Below, one piece after another: positions 1 through 10,236 of a DNA stretch of 64,000 nucleotides (positions are counted from its first letter, which is position 1; every line of letters begins with the position of its first letter). Location of the stretch: the NCBI GenBank assembly GCA_964631565.1, contig CAZVYJ010000003.1, positions 1 to 64,000 of the forward strand. The letters run 5' to 3'. Below the pieces are notes generated by a model, which did not search any database, was not told the origin of the DNA, and was given only the letters and a program-made list of their open reading frames with translations. Position numbers and translations under genes: made by a program. This stretch comes from CAZVYJ01 sp964631565. Lineage in GTDB: Bacteria; Planctomycetota; Phycisphaerae; SM23-33.

Positions 1-2061
<2,061 letters not shown>

Positions 2062-2064
2062 AAA

Positions 2065-2092
2065 CAGGCAGCAGGCAACAGGCATCAGGCAA
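2065..2092. repeat. Four-copy 7-bp tandem repeat (CAGGCAN)
   Basis: Four head-to-tail heptamers CAGGCAG, CAGGCAA, CAGGCAT, CAGGCAA start three bases after the clpC stop codon. No coding or structural role is evident. A second heptamer array (unit near AATCCGA) sits at a gene 3' end at 5951-5999. Confidence 0.8.
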
Positions 2093-2107
2093 TAGTGGAT
2101 AATAAAA

Positions 2108-2144
2108 GCCGCCGTCCGGCAAATCCGGGCGGCGGTTTTCTTTT
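2108..2144 (+). terminator. Rho-independent terminator after clpC
   Basis: A GC-rich stem (GCCGCCGTCCGG against CCGGGCGGCGG, one G-T wobble, loop about five bases) is followed directly by a T-rich tract. It lies 47 bases after the clpC stop and ends that transcript. Confidence 0.9.
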
Positions 2145-2458
2145 AAAAGACCTGACAAAAAGAAACAGCCAGAACCACAAAGGACACAGAGGACACAAAA
2201 GATACAGGATTTATGTGTTTACTTCGTGTCCTCTGTGAACTCTGTGGTTTATTTGTTATGGGTTCTAGAAACGGGGGAAAAGACCATATTCCGCATAAAT
2301 GCGGGGCGTCGCTGTTTTTCTGATTTTCCGGTATCCCGGTTACCCTCGTGCGTCGTAGTAAGGCTTGTGGTATAGTCTTAGAACCGCTTTTTAAGTGGGT
2401 TAACTGGCGTTTTTTGAGGATTTCGGGCATCGAATAATTTTGGGGAAAATGGAACCCC
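2145..2458. other. Intergenic region with an imperfect long inverted repeat
   Basis: This 314-base stretch between the clpC terminator and the sigma factor has no convincing gene. It holds an inverted repeat: arm 2173-2196 begins AACCACAAAGGACAC and arm 2226-2249 ends AACTCTGTGGTT. The 24-base arms differ at three positions and enclose a 29-base AT-rich loop. Promoter elements for the sigma gene must lie in 2300-2450, but I see no consensus pair there. Confidence 0.7.
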
Positions 2459-3112
2459 GTGAGTGAGACTGCGTCTAACATGATGTCGGACGAACATGAC
2501 GGCAGCGGTGTTGAGGCCGCTTCGTCCGTGACGATCGTATTTGAAGATGCCGCCCTCGTCGAGGCGACCAGGAAAGGCGACATGCAGGCCTACGCCTCGC
2601 TGGTGGCGAAGTATCAGGATCGTCTTTTCAACATGCTCTGCCGCATGTGTTCAAGGCAGGCAGACGCAGAGGAACTTGCTCAGGAAGCGTTCCTCAAGGC
2701 GCTTGAAAGAATAGGACAGTTTCGCGGGCACAGCCAGTTTTATACCTGGCTGTTCCGGATTGCGGCAAATCTGGCGATATCACATCGGCGCAGGAGTGGT
2801 CGTATAAAATTCAGTCCGCTTGGCGGCGGCGATGATGACGGCGGGCAGGCCTCGGCCCTCATGGCGGAGGCTTCCAGACGCCGGAGCGTCTCGCCCGAGG
2901 CTGAAGTGATGTCGAAAGATACGTCGCGACGCGTGCTGGACGCCATTGAGCAGCTCGATGATGAGCACAGGGTGGTCATCGTGCTGCGTGACATTGAAGA
3001 TATGGACTACGCGGAAATCGCCGAGATACTGGCGATACCGGCGGGGACGGTCAAAAGCAGGCTCCACCGGGCGCGTTGCCTCCTTAGAGACAGGTTAATA
3101 GATCTGATATGA
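2459..3112 (+). CDS. ECF-type RNA polymerase sigma-70 factor
   Basis: This 217-residue protein has sigma region 2 (about residues 40-110, ending in the helix YTWLFRIAANLAISHRRR) and region 4 (about residues 160-215, with the helix-turn-helix YAEIAEILAIPAGTVKSRLHRAR). There is no sigma region 1 or 3, so it is an extracytoplasmic-function factor. A 50-residue Gly/Ser/Asp-rich linker separates the two regions, somewhat longer than usual. The start drawn is GTG at 2459; in-frame ATGs at 2480 and 2483 are alternatives, and no strong ribosome site decides. Its stop overlaps the next start (ATGA), so it is translationally coupled to its presumed anti-sigma factor, a standard arrangement in which the membrane partner holds the sigma factor inactive until signalled. 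Confidence 0.95.
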   Translation: MSETASNMMSDEHDGSGVEAASSVTIVFEDAALVEATRKGDMQAYASLVAKYQDRLFNMLCRMCSRQADAEELAQEAFLKALERIGQFRGHSQFYTWLFRIAANLAISHRRRSGRIKFSPLGGGDDDGGQASALMAEASRRRSVSPEAEVMSKDTSRRVLDAIEQLDDEHRVVIVLRDIEDMDYAEIAEILAIPAGTVKSRLHRARCLLRDRLIDLI

Positions 3113-4884
3113 CTGACAGGGACAAAATTCGGGAGCAGCTTTCGGCGTGGCTCGACGGCGAGTTGAGCGACTCCGAGGTGCGCCGGCTTGAAAAGGCCGT
3201 GGAACTCGATGCCGGACTGGCGACCGAGCTGCAGCAGCTTTGCGCAACGCGGGAGCTTATCCGCCGCCTGCCGCGTGAGCAGGCTCCGGAAGATTTCGTC
3301 GATCGCGTTATCGCCCGGGCGGAACGGATGAACCTGGTCGGCGGCGGCGAAAACCAGGTCGAGCAGCCCAGTCCGCTTCGCTGGATTCGCATTGCGGCGA
3401 CGGCGGCGATACTGCTGATAACCGTCGGCACCGGTATCGTAATAACGTTCTCGTTATTCTCGCCGCAGTTCGACGAACATGTTGCGAGCAGTACCACCCC
3501 GACCGTCAGTCAGCCGGGTTTCGATGACGGCGACCGCGAAGAAACAGACGGCGGCGCCATGGCGTTTCCCGAATCCGGAGGCTTAGGCAAGGCAGGCGGC
3601 CCGTCCGTGCCGGAAGGCTATTGCGACGGCCGTTACGCATGGTTTAAAAACGGGCTTGACCTGGAGGCCGAACTTAAAAATTACTACAGCTCGGACATTC
3701 ACAGTATCGAGATATATACCGATAACCTCGAAATTGCCGAGAAAGATGTTGTGAAGGTGCTGGACTCCAACGGCATTCAGCCGATCAAGCAGGCCGTAAT
3801 CAACAACCTTGACCGGGCCAGAGCCTCCAATAACGCTACCGGAGACATCGGCCTGCTGGATAATTCCTATCAGGTCAAACCGCTCAACAGGGCGCAGGTG
3901 CAGATAGTTGTTCTCGTGGACGAAGACCAGCTGGCCAAACTGGACAAGGACCTGAAAAAGGTCATCTCAGAACAGCGCGTCGCCCAGGCGCCGCCTGTGG
4001 AAGAAAGAGAGATAACCGGAAAGGTCGGGCGCAAATCCGACAGTATGGCTTCCGCCATTGCGAAGGCCGAGCCGGCCGCTTCGTCAGGAACCGTTCGTGA
4101 TTCCATAGAAAAGAAAGCCGGCGATGCAGCAGACGAACCTGCCGTCAAAAGACTAACCAAAGGCGGGCACGTGACAAAAACGGATGCCGACGGCAGCACT
4201 TTAGAAGCGGCTGAAGACGTTGAAGGCGGCCAGACAATATCGCCCAAAGAAGGCGAAAAGACATCTCAGCCTGCACCGAATGCGGAACCTGCTCTGGAAA
4301 CAGAAAAGGAACTGCAGCCGGCTAGTGCCGACAAGCCGGGTGCAGAAATCGCCGGCGAAAAGACTGCAGATGAAAGCCCCGGTGATACATGCATCTATGA
4401 CGCCGAAAAATTAGATGAGCTTTCGAAAACCGAAGCCGCCGCCAAAGAAAAGAAGGCGGAAGAATCTGCCGGGGACGAAAAGGACAATACTACCGGTATC
4501 CAGCGCAAAACCGTGGTTGGAACAACCACGGCGCCTGAAACGGCTCCGGCTTCTCGGGGCCGGCAGGAAGCGACTCAGGCGAAAAAAACTGCAGGCACAA
4601 CCACCAGGCCGAGGAAGGAAGAACCGACTCTCACGCAGGCCGGACCTACCGCCCAGCAGGCCGCCCGCATGCAGCGCCGCAGCCCGAGGCTCAGGCCGGT
4701 GCTTATAACGCTCAACGATTCGGAAGGCCTGCGGGAAGTCATAATCGCAAAACAGAGAGCCGCCGAGAAAGTCGCTGCCAGTCAGGCCGAGAATGCGAAG
4801 GTTTCGCAGCAGGCTGAAGCTGCGGTTTCAAAGGAAACCGAGAGATCGGGCGGCGCCGAAAGCCGGCCGGAAGAGTCAAAGTAA
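3109..4884 (+). CDS. Membrane anti-sigma factor with long charged C-terminal extension
   Basis: 591 residues, coupled to the sigma gene by an ATGA overlap. Residues 1-60 (SAWLDGELSDSEVRRLEKAV) look like the helical anti-sigma domain; I do not see the HxxxCxxC zinc signature of ZAS proteins. One transmembrane helix follows at about residues 93-115 (AATAAILLITVGTGIVITFS). The outer part starts with a probable folded domain (about 160-300), then about 290 residues rich in Glu, Lys, Ala, Pro and Thr with low complexity. Inference: a cell-envelope sensor that sequesters the upstream ECF sigma factor. The extension is far longer than in RseA-like proteins. The nature of the signal cannot be told. 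Confidence 0.8.
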   Translation: MTDRDKIREQLSAWLDGELSDSEVRRLEKAVELDAGLATELQQLCATRELIRRLPREQAPEDFVDRVIARAERMNLVGGGENQVEQPSPLRWIRIAATAAILLITVGTGIVITFSLFSPQFDEHVASSTTPTVSQPGFDDGDREETDGGAMAFPESGGLGKAGGPSVPEGYCDGRYAWFKNGLDLEAELKNYYSSDIHSIEIYTDNLEIAEKDVVKVLDSNGIQPIKQAVINNLDRARASNNATGDIGLLDNSYQVKPLNRAQVQIVVLVDEDQLAKLDKDLKKVISEQRVAQAPPVEEREITGKVGRKSDSMASAIAKAEPAASSGTVRDSIEKKAGDAADEPAVKRLTKGGHVTKTDADGSTLEAAEDVEGGQTISPKEGEKTSQPAPNAEPALETEKELQPASADKPGAEIAGEKTADESPGDTCIYDAEKLDELSKTEAAAKEKKAEESAGDEKDNTTGIQRKTVVGTTTAPETAPASRGRQEATQAKKTAGTTTRPRKEEPTLTQAGPTAQQAARMQRRSPRLRPVLITLNDSEGLREVIIAKQRAAEKVAASQAENAKVSQQAEAAVSKETERSGGAESRPEESK

Positions 4885-4925
4885 CTCGGAGTTTCCGGCG
4901 GCCGGGTTCACGTGGCGAAAAATGC

Positions 4926-5246
4926 TTACTTGCTCAGACTTTGCCACTCGCATTCAACCGGTTTCTCGGCATTTTTGCAGGCATCTTCCGATTCATACCA
5001 GTTCTTTTCGGCGATTTTGCCGTCGGCGAATTTAATCACGGCTATTTCGCAGGGCTTGCTGCGCCGATAGGTCCATGTATCTCCCTCTTTCTTGTCCGGC
5101 GAGCCGAGAATGTCTTTCACCTCGGACTGCGGCATTCCGACGTAAAGAGTTTCGTACGCCGGGCGGCTGAACTTGTCGCCGATGCAGCCTGAGGCTGCAG
5201 CGAGAACAAACATTCCGCCAAGAAGAAGCAAAGTGGTGAGTTTCAT
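4926..5246 (-). CDS. Small lipoprotein with a BamE/SmpA-like fold
   Basis: 106 residues. The lipoprotein signal MKLTTLLLLGGMFVLAAASG is followed by Cys21. The mature part contains ETLYVGMPQSEVKDILGSP and a later TWTYRR strand, the typical 'xxGMs..eV..iLGxP' helix-turn of SmpA/OmlA/BamE-like domains. Known members sit in the outer-membrane assembly complex, but many small homologues are uncharacterised, so only the fold is claimed. The start is supported by GAGGAG nine bases upstream. It ends 41 bases from the convergent anti-sigma gene and follows another lipoprotein gene on the same strand with a 48-base gap, so the two may be cotranscribed. Confidence 0.7.
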   Translation of the reverse strand: MKLTTLLLLGGMFVLAAASGCIGDKFSRPAYETLYVGMPQSEVKDILGSPDKKEGDTWTYRRSKPCEIAVIKFADGKIAEKNWYESEDACKNAEKPVECEWQSLSK

Positions 5247-5294
5247 GTCCCGTCTCCTCGCAATATCATGTACTGCCGGAGCGTCAGGTTTGTT

Positions 5295-5837
5295 TTACTG
5301 CCCGGCCGTAAACTGCCGCTCCGCAAACAGACGCTCGCTGTACGGGCTTGAGAATACCGCCACGAGCACATATTTTTGCCCGGCCTGGAGTGCATGGTTC
5401 TGCCTGAGCTTGAATTTGTAGGCCTGCGTAATTTTATCCCAGTGCAGCAGGTTTTTCTTGGGCTGCATCAGCGATTCTTCCCACGTGTCGATTTTTTTAC
5501 CCTTTGGGTTCTGGCTGTACGGGCGGAACTCATACAGCTCGAAACGGAAGTTTCCGAATCCCTTGGTGGGGTCCTCGTAAGAGTCCATCAGCTGTATGCG
5601 CACCACGATGCCCGGTGCGTCTTCGAATTCTTCGAAGGTTTTCGTGCCGGTAAAGGGGTGAATTTTGATTCTCTGCGGAAGCAGCAGGCTGAGCGGGCCG
5701 GTTACGCTCTGGGCGCCCTGGGTTTCATCCGTGACGGCGGGTTTGCTGCTCGTGACGGGCTGCCACTTGCCGCATCCGTGCAGGCAGGCTGCAAGAATCA
5801 CCGCCGCGACAACCGAACCCATTCGTGCGTTTCTCAA
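5295..5837 (-). CDS. Hypothetical lipoprotein
   Basis: 180 residues. The signal peptide MRNARMGSVVAAVILAACLH ends in a lipobox at LHGC. The start is TTG; the internal ATG five codons later would remove both arginines from the n-region, so TTG is preferred. The mature protein contains IKIHPFTGTKTFEEFEDAPGI and several beta strands (VVRIQLMDSYED, NFRFELYEF, KYVLVAVFSSP), suggesting a small beta-sandwich. I do not recognise the family. It probably forms a two-gene lipoprotein unit with the BamE-like gene downstream. Confidence 0.65.
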   Translation of the reverse strand: MRNARMGSVVAAVILAACLHGCGKWQPVTSSKPAVTDETQGAQSVTGPLSLLLPQRIKIHPFTGTKTFEEFEDAPGIVVRIQLMDSYEDPTKGFGNFRFELYEFRPYSQNPKGKKIDTWEESLMQPKKNLLHWDKITQAYKFKLRQNHALQAGQKYVLVAVFSSPYSERLFAERQFTAGQ

Positions 5838-5950
5838 AGCCTTTTCCCTATGATGCGACCGCTAAGTAATTGCGCAGACCAACACTACAGAAGATTATAG
5901 ACATCTGCACAAGCGGCGGTCAAGGAACCAGCTTGAAGCCCTGCGGGTGC

Positions 5951-5999
5951 AATTCCGAAATCCCGATTCCGCAATCCGAAATCCCAAATCCGAAATTAT
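5951..5999. repeat. Seven-copy degenerate 7-bp tandem repeat (near AATCCGA)
   Basis: Reading from 5951, consecutive heptamers are AATTCCG, AAATCCC, GATTCCG, CAATCCG, AAATCCC, AAATCCG and AAATTAT. The array abuts the GH127 stop codon at 6001. Low-complexity intergenic heptamer arrays have no known function here. Confidence 0.8.
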
Positions 6000-6000
6000 T

Positions 6001-7857
6001 TTACGCCCGGGTGCTTCGCAGCGGATTTTCCCTGCTGAATTTGCCCGACGGCTTGACGTTCTTTATTTTCAGCCAGCTTATGTACGGCGTGCCGCATTCG
6101 CCGGCGCTGCCGAAATCGCACAGGCGGACCTTTTTGCCGCCCGCTTCGGTTTCCATCAGCACTATCGGCGGCAGGACGCCCGCGAACTTCACCGGCTTGA
6201 GGCGAATCTTTTTCGCGTCGAGTTCCGGCAGCTGCTTCGGGTCGAAATCGTTGTACCGCCGGTCGTATGTCATCAGCACCGGCCCGCGGAACATCGAGAC
6301 CCTGTTGCGGCATTCTTTCTGCCCGGCCCAGTAGTGCAGCGAGAAGTCCAGGCCGATTTCAACCTTGTCGCCGGCCTTCCACTTGCGGTCGATTGTGCAG
6401 TAGCTGCCCGCAGCGGCGGAAACCTTGCTGCCGTTCACCTTCACCGTCGTCCTGGCGGACCAGTAGGGTATACGCAGCTTCAGGGCGAATTGCGCATCCT
6501 TATTCGGCGAAACTTTCAGCGTGATTCTGCCGTCGTTGGGATACGCCGTTTCCTGCGCGAGCTTCACGCTCAGGCCGGACTTGATTTGAGCGGTTATCGT
6601 GCCCGGGCCGTAATAGTTCAGCGTAATGGCCTTCCCGTCGGTCATGACGGCCCAGTCGCTCAGCATGCCGAACCCGCGTGCGGCGTTCACGCTGCAGCAG
6701 TTCAGTTCCGGCGAGCCTTCCCGCGACTGGAACACGATGTCCTGCGTGTTCGACTTCCTCACACCGTCCATCGGCGTGTTGTATGTGCTCCATCGCCCGG
6801 TCGCGCTGTGGAAGCCGATTGCCGAGTTTATCGTCGAAAGCTCCAGTTCGTCGGCGACCCTGCTGTCGCCGGTTAGCTTGAGCATTTCCACGCTCATGGC
6901 CATCCACGCGATGGTGCAGCAGGTCTCGATTGCGCCCTGATGATAAGGATTTCCCTGTGCCGCCTCGCCGCTGGAGAAGCCGCCGTTGTTGTGGCGGTCC
7001 AGTTTGACGATGCTCCACCACAACTGCTCGAACGCGCGGCGATAATCGTCTTCGCCGGTTATCCAGTAAAGCTCGGCCAGGCCCATTATCGGGTGCAGGC
7101 TTTCCCATCGCGGCTTGCGGGTCTGGTAGAAGTCCTTGCCCTGCAGCGCCAGGCGGAAGTAGTCGCCTCCGGTGTACATCTTGTGCTCGTCGTCGCTGTC
7201 GGCCTCGAAATCTTTCACGATTTCCTTCGCCAGCCTCAGATATTTTTCTTCGCCCGTTTTGCGGTAGAGAATCGCCAGGCTGTGAACCGGCGCGAGGTTC
7301 ATTTCCGGGCTGCCGCAGCTTATCAGCCGGCGCTTTCCGGTGAGGAACATTTTGCAGAACAGGTCAGCTATTTTCCTGACGCACTCGAAGGCCGCCTCGT
7401 CGCCTGTCGTCTCGTGCCAGAGCATCAGGCCGATCATCGCGTGGTAGTGGCCCCATGCGTCCCATGTGTGGCCGCCCTTGCCCCACGGGTTGGGGGCCTT
7501 GGGCGTCAGGTGCGAGCCTTTCGGCCAGCAGCCCAGGTAGCCGTCCGGCGCCTGGCAGGAGATGAAGTCGGCCACGAAGCCCTCGAGGAACTTCTTCAGG
7601 CTCGCGTCGCCTGTGACTCTCAGCACCTGAGTGGCGGCCGTGAGATACTTGCCGGCGAACTCGCCGGACCACGAGTTGAGGTTCCGCAGCGGCTTGCGGT
7701 CGCGGTCGCGGAACATCTCCAGCATGGCCGGGTTGGCCAGGGGGGCGATCTTCAGCCACTGGGCGGTTACGTTATTGAGATATTCGCCCATCACTCCGTC
7801 GATGGAGTAGGTGCATTTTGTCGGACGCTGCAGAACAGGCTTTATCTTCATGTGCAT
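6001..7857 (-). CDS. GH127 (DUF1680) beta-L-arabinofuranosidase-like glycosidase, cytoplasmic
   Basis: 618 residues from the ATG preceded by GGAG at nine bases; a longer upstream frame lacks a ribosome site. No signal peptide, so probably cytoplasmic. An (alpha/alpha)6 barrel is followed by beta domains. The zinc and nucleophile residues of characterised GH127 enzymes are visible: Glu311-x-Cys313 (GAIETCC) and the Cys387-Cys388 pair (LNCCSVN), where family knowledge puts the thiolate nucleophile and the Zn ligands. Family members release beta-L-arabinofuranose, but DUF1680 also contains other specificities (for example GH146), so the substrate is unproved. A second, secreted GH127 lies at 23337-25784. 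The leader contains phased TTC/A-tracts. Confidence 0.9.
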   Translation of the reverse strand: MHMKIKPVLQRPTKCTYSIDGVMGEYLNNVTAQWLKIAPLANPAMLEMFRDRDRKPLRNLNSWSGEFAGKYLTAATQVLRVTGDASLKKFLEGFVADFISCQAPDGYLGCWPKGSHLTPKAPNPWGKGGHTWDAWGHYHAMIGLMLWHETTGDEAAFECVRKIADLFCKMFLTGKRRLISCGSPEMNLAPVHSLAILYRKTGEEKYLRLAKEIVKDFEADSDDEHKMYTGGDYFRLALQGKDFYQTRKPRWESLHPIMGLAELYWITGEDDYRRAFEQLWWSIVKLDRHNNGGFSSGEAAQGNPYHQGAIETCCTIAWMAMSVEMLKLTGDSRVADELELSTINSAIGFHSATGRWSTYNTPMDGVRKSNTQDIVFQSREGSPELNCCSVNAARGFGMLSDWAVMTDGKAITLNYYGPGTITAQIKSGLSVKLAQETAYPNDGRITLKVSPNKDAQFALKLRIPYWSARTTVKVNGSKVSAAAGSYCTIDRKWKAGDKVEIGLDFSLHYWAGQKECRNRVSMFRGPVLMTYDRRYNDFDPKQLPELDAKKIRLKPVKFAGVLPPIVLMETEAGGKKVRLCDFGSAGECGTPYISWLKIKNVKPSGKFSRENPLRSTRA

Positions 7858-8173
7858 GGACACTTTCTCCGGAAAACTTCTTAACGGTTCCAAAAAATTC
7901 AAAAAGTTCCAGAAAGTTCAAAACCTTCAAAGACTTCTGAAAACAGTGCGGTGAAGTATACAAACGCATTTTACGCAGTACAGCACCAAGTTTGTTGAAA
8001 ATCGCCAATAATGAGAGCAAAACGCTGTTATTGCTCCCATTGCAATGCAGGCGATTGCGGCCGGGCTGGCGATGAGCTAGCATGTGTGTTCCGCCGATGC
8101 TATAAAAGGCTATTGTGGGTTGCACTTATGTTCGCCGACTGGCGGGCCTGAAAATCGCAGGAGAACAAACCGC
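7858..8173. other. Divergent intergenic region with phased A-tract/TTC motifs
   Basis: Between the GH127 and methyltransferase genes. TTC triplets fall at 7878, 7888, 7898, 7907, 7917, 7926 and 7935 with A-runs between them, a period of about 9.5 bases as expected of intrinsically curved DNA. A direct repeat ACGCA-N4-ACGCA follows near 7963-7976. For the rightward gene a possible promoter is TTGCGG (8055-8060), 17 bases, TAGCAT (8078-8083). No gene is seen. Confidence 0.55.
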
Positions 8174-9175
8174 ATGACCCAGCCGCAACCGAACCGAATA
8201 TTGGAACTTGCCAGCGCATACTGGGACTCGTGCGTTCTGCTGTCTGCCGTGGACCTCGGACTTTTCGGCGCGATCGCCAAATGCCAGCCCGCCGACGCCT
8301 CCGCTATAGCCGAAGCGACCGGCCTGGACGCCCGCGCGACCAGATTGCTTCTGGACGCCTGCGTCGCCAACGGCCTGCTCGAAAAAAGCGGCCGGCAGTA
8401 CCGCAACACGCCCGAGTCGGCGGCGTTCCTGGTTCCGGGCGGTCGGGGCGACCTCACGAAAGCACTCATGTACAACCGCGACGTCTATCCCGCGTGGGGC
8501 CGGCTCGCCGAACTGCTGCGGACCGGCAAACCAGTCGAGCGGCCGGAAGTGCATCTCGGCGACGACCCGATCCGGACGCGGTCGTTCGTGCTTTCCATGC
8601 ACGGCCGCGCGATGGCGATAGGCCGGGCCGTCGTGCCCATGCTGAAACTCGCCGGCGCGAAAAAGCTGCTCGACGTCGGCGGCGGGCCGGGCACGTATTC
8701 CACTCTTATCGCGCAGGCCAATCCCGGCCTGCACTGCACAGTAATCGACCTGCCCGGCGTGGTCGAAGTCGCGCGCGAACTCGTCGCCGCGACCGACGCA
8801 GCGGGCCGAATCGAATTCCAGCCCGGCGACTATCACGACGTCGAATTCCCCGCCGGCCAGGACGCGGTAATTTTCTTCGGCGTGCTTCACCAGGAGTCGC
8901 CGCAGTCCATCGTGGACCTGTTCCGCAGGGCCCACGCCGCGCTTCGTCCGGGCGGGGGAGTGTTCGTCATGGACATGATGACCGACGCCACGCGGACCGC
9001 GCCGAAATTTTCCGCAATGTTCGCCGTCAACATGGCCCTGACGACGTATAACGGGTGGGTCTTCTCCGACGAGGACCTGTCGGGCTGGCTCGGCGAGGCC
9101 GGCTTCACGCAGACGAAAGTCTCGCCGCTTCCGCCGCCCATGCCGCACTGGCTGGCCAGCGCGAAAAAAGCGTAA
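8174..9175 (+). CDS. SAM-dependent O-methyltransferase (COMT/hydroxyneurosporene-type)
   Basis: 333 residues from the ATG preceded by AGGAG (nine bases). The N-terminal winged-helix dimerisation region (about residues 10-95, with DASAIAEATGLDARATRLLL) is typical of the plant-COMT-like bacterial family. The methyltransferase domain has motif I LLDVGGGPGTYS, the acidic residue of motif II (CTVIDLP), FFGVLHQ, and the motif RPGGGVFVMDMM. Family members methylate hydroxyl groups of small aromatic or polyketide acceptors; nothing nearby fixes the substrate. It appears monocistronic, with its own ribosome site, and is followed after 71 bases by a phosphoesterase gene. Confidence 0.85.
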   Translation: MTQPQPNRILELASAYWDSCVLLSAVDLGLFGAIAKCQPADASAIAEATGLDARATRLLLDACVANGLLEKSGRQYRNTPESAAFLVPGGRGDLTKALMYNRDVYPAWGRLAELLRTGKPVERPEVHLGDDPIRTRSFVLSMHGRAMAIGRAVVPMLKLAGAKKLLDVGGGPGTYSTLIAQANPGLHCTVIDLPGVVEVARELVAATDAAGRIEFQPGDYHDVEFPAGQDAVIFFGVLHQESPQSIVDLFRRAHAALRPGGGVFVMDMMTDATRTAPKFSAMFAVNMALTTYNGWVFSDEDLSGWLGEAGFTQTKVSPLPPPMPHWLASAKKA

Positions 9176-9246
9176 TGAAGCCGCGGCCTTATCTGTTATC
9201 ATACAGCGATGCCGATGTATTCTGTAATACGTAAGGGGAGCTGACG

Positions 9247-10176
9247 GTGCGACGTTTCACCGCGATAATAGCATTGATTTCGCTGGTGCTGCTGGCCGGC
9301 TGCGACGGCTGCCGCAACAACCCCGACGCCAGGGGCGTCTCCAAGTGGGAGGCCCACTTTCCGCCGCTCGAAAACGCCGACGTCGTGCCGCAGCTCGAGC
9401 CGAAGGAACCGCCGATCACGTTTTTCGTGACGGCTGACACGCATCTCGGCTCCAAACAAGCCGACAAGGAAAATCCCCGCATGGTGGCGGCCATGAACTC
9501 GCTGCCCGGCCAGCCGTATCCGTGGGGCGTCAGCGGCAAGGTGGCGCAGCCCGCCGGCGTGCTGATAGCAGGCGACCTCACCGAGAACGGCCTGAGCGAG
9601 CAGCTGGACGAATTCATCCGCCTGTACGGCCTGACCGGCCGCGACGGCGTGCTGAAGTACCCGGTTTTCGAGACGGCCGGCAACCACGACTGGGACGTGC
9701 CAGTCCAATCCGACATACGGATAGTTCCAAGCGTCGTCAGGAAGCGCCACGGCGGCCTGGCCTATGCGTGGGAGTGGGGCGGCGTGCGAATGATATGCCT
9801 CGGCATATACCCAAACGAGAAGACATGCAGCTGGCTCGCGCTGCGGCTGGCGGAAGTCGGCAAGGACAAGCCGGTCGTGCTCTACCTGCACTATTCGTTC
9901 CAGGGGCCGTATTCGGATTCGTGGAACGACAGCGAAAAGAAGCGCTTCGCCGAGACGATTGCCGGCTACAACATCATCGCGATTTTCCATGGGCACTACC
10001 ACCCGTCGCAGCGGTACAAGTGGGAGGGCTGCGATATCTACAACGTCGGCTCGTGCAAACATAACCAGACGAGCTTTTGCGTGGTTCGCATCGAAAACGG
10101 CGAACTGACGGTCGCAAGCTGGAACTGGAACACCCGCGGCTGGGAGTGGTCGCACAAAAAACCGCTGAAAAGATAA
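9247..10176 (+). CDS. Calcineurin-like metallophosphoesterase lipoprotein
   Basis: 309 residues; GTG start with GGGGAG seven bases upstream. The signal MRRFTAIIALISLVLLAG is followed by the lipobox Cys19. All dimetal motifs of the superfamily are present: FVTADTHLGS (DxH), IAGDLTENG (GD), ETAGNHDWD (GNHD), LYLHYSFQGP (H) and FHGHYHPS (GHxH). It is therefore likely an active phosphoesterase anchored outside the inner membrane. The substrate cannot be inferred: superfamily members act on nucleotides, phosphoproteins, or purple-acid-phosphatase-like substrates. The C-terminus is a beta-rich extension ending in a Trp-rich tail. Confidence 0.88.
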   Translation: MRRFTAIIALISLVLLAGCDGCRNNPDARGVSKWEAHFPPLENADVVPQLEPKEPPITFFVTADTHLGSKQADKENPRMVAAMNSLPGQPYPWGVSGKVAQPAGVLIAGDLTENGLSEQLDEFIRLYGLTGRDGVLKYPVFETAGNHDWDVPVQSDIRIVPSVVRKRHGGLAYAWEWGGVRMICLGIYPNEKTCSWLALRLAEVGKDKPVVLYLHYSFQGPYSDSWNDSEKKRFAETIAGYNIIAIFHGHYHPSQRYKWEGCDIYNVGSCKHNQTSFCVVRIENGELTVASWNWNTRGWEWSHKKPLKR

Positions 10177-10236
10177 ATATAGACAATTCGATCTTGCATT
10201 TTTGATGCCGCTTGTTAGTATTATGTTCGGTATAAT

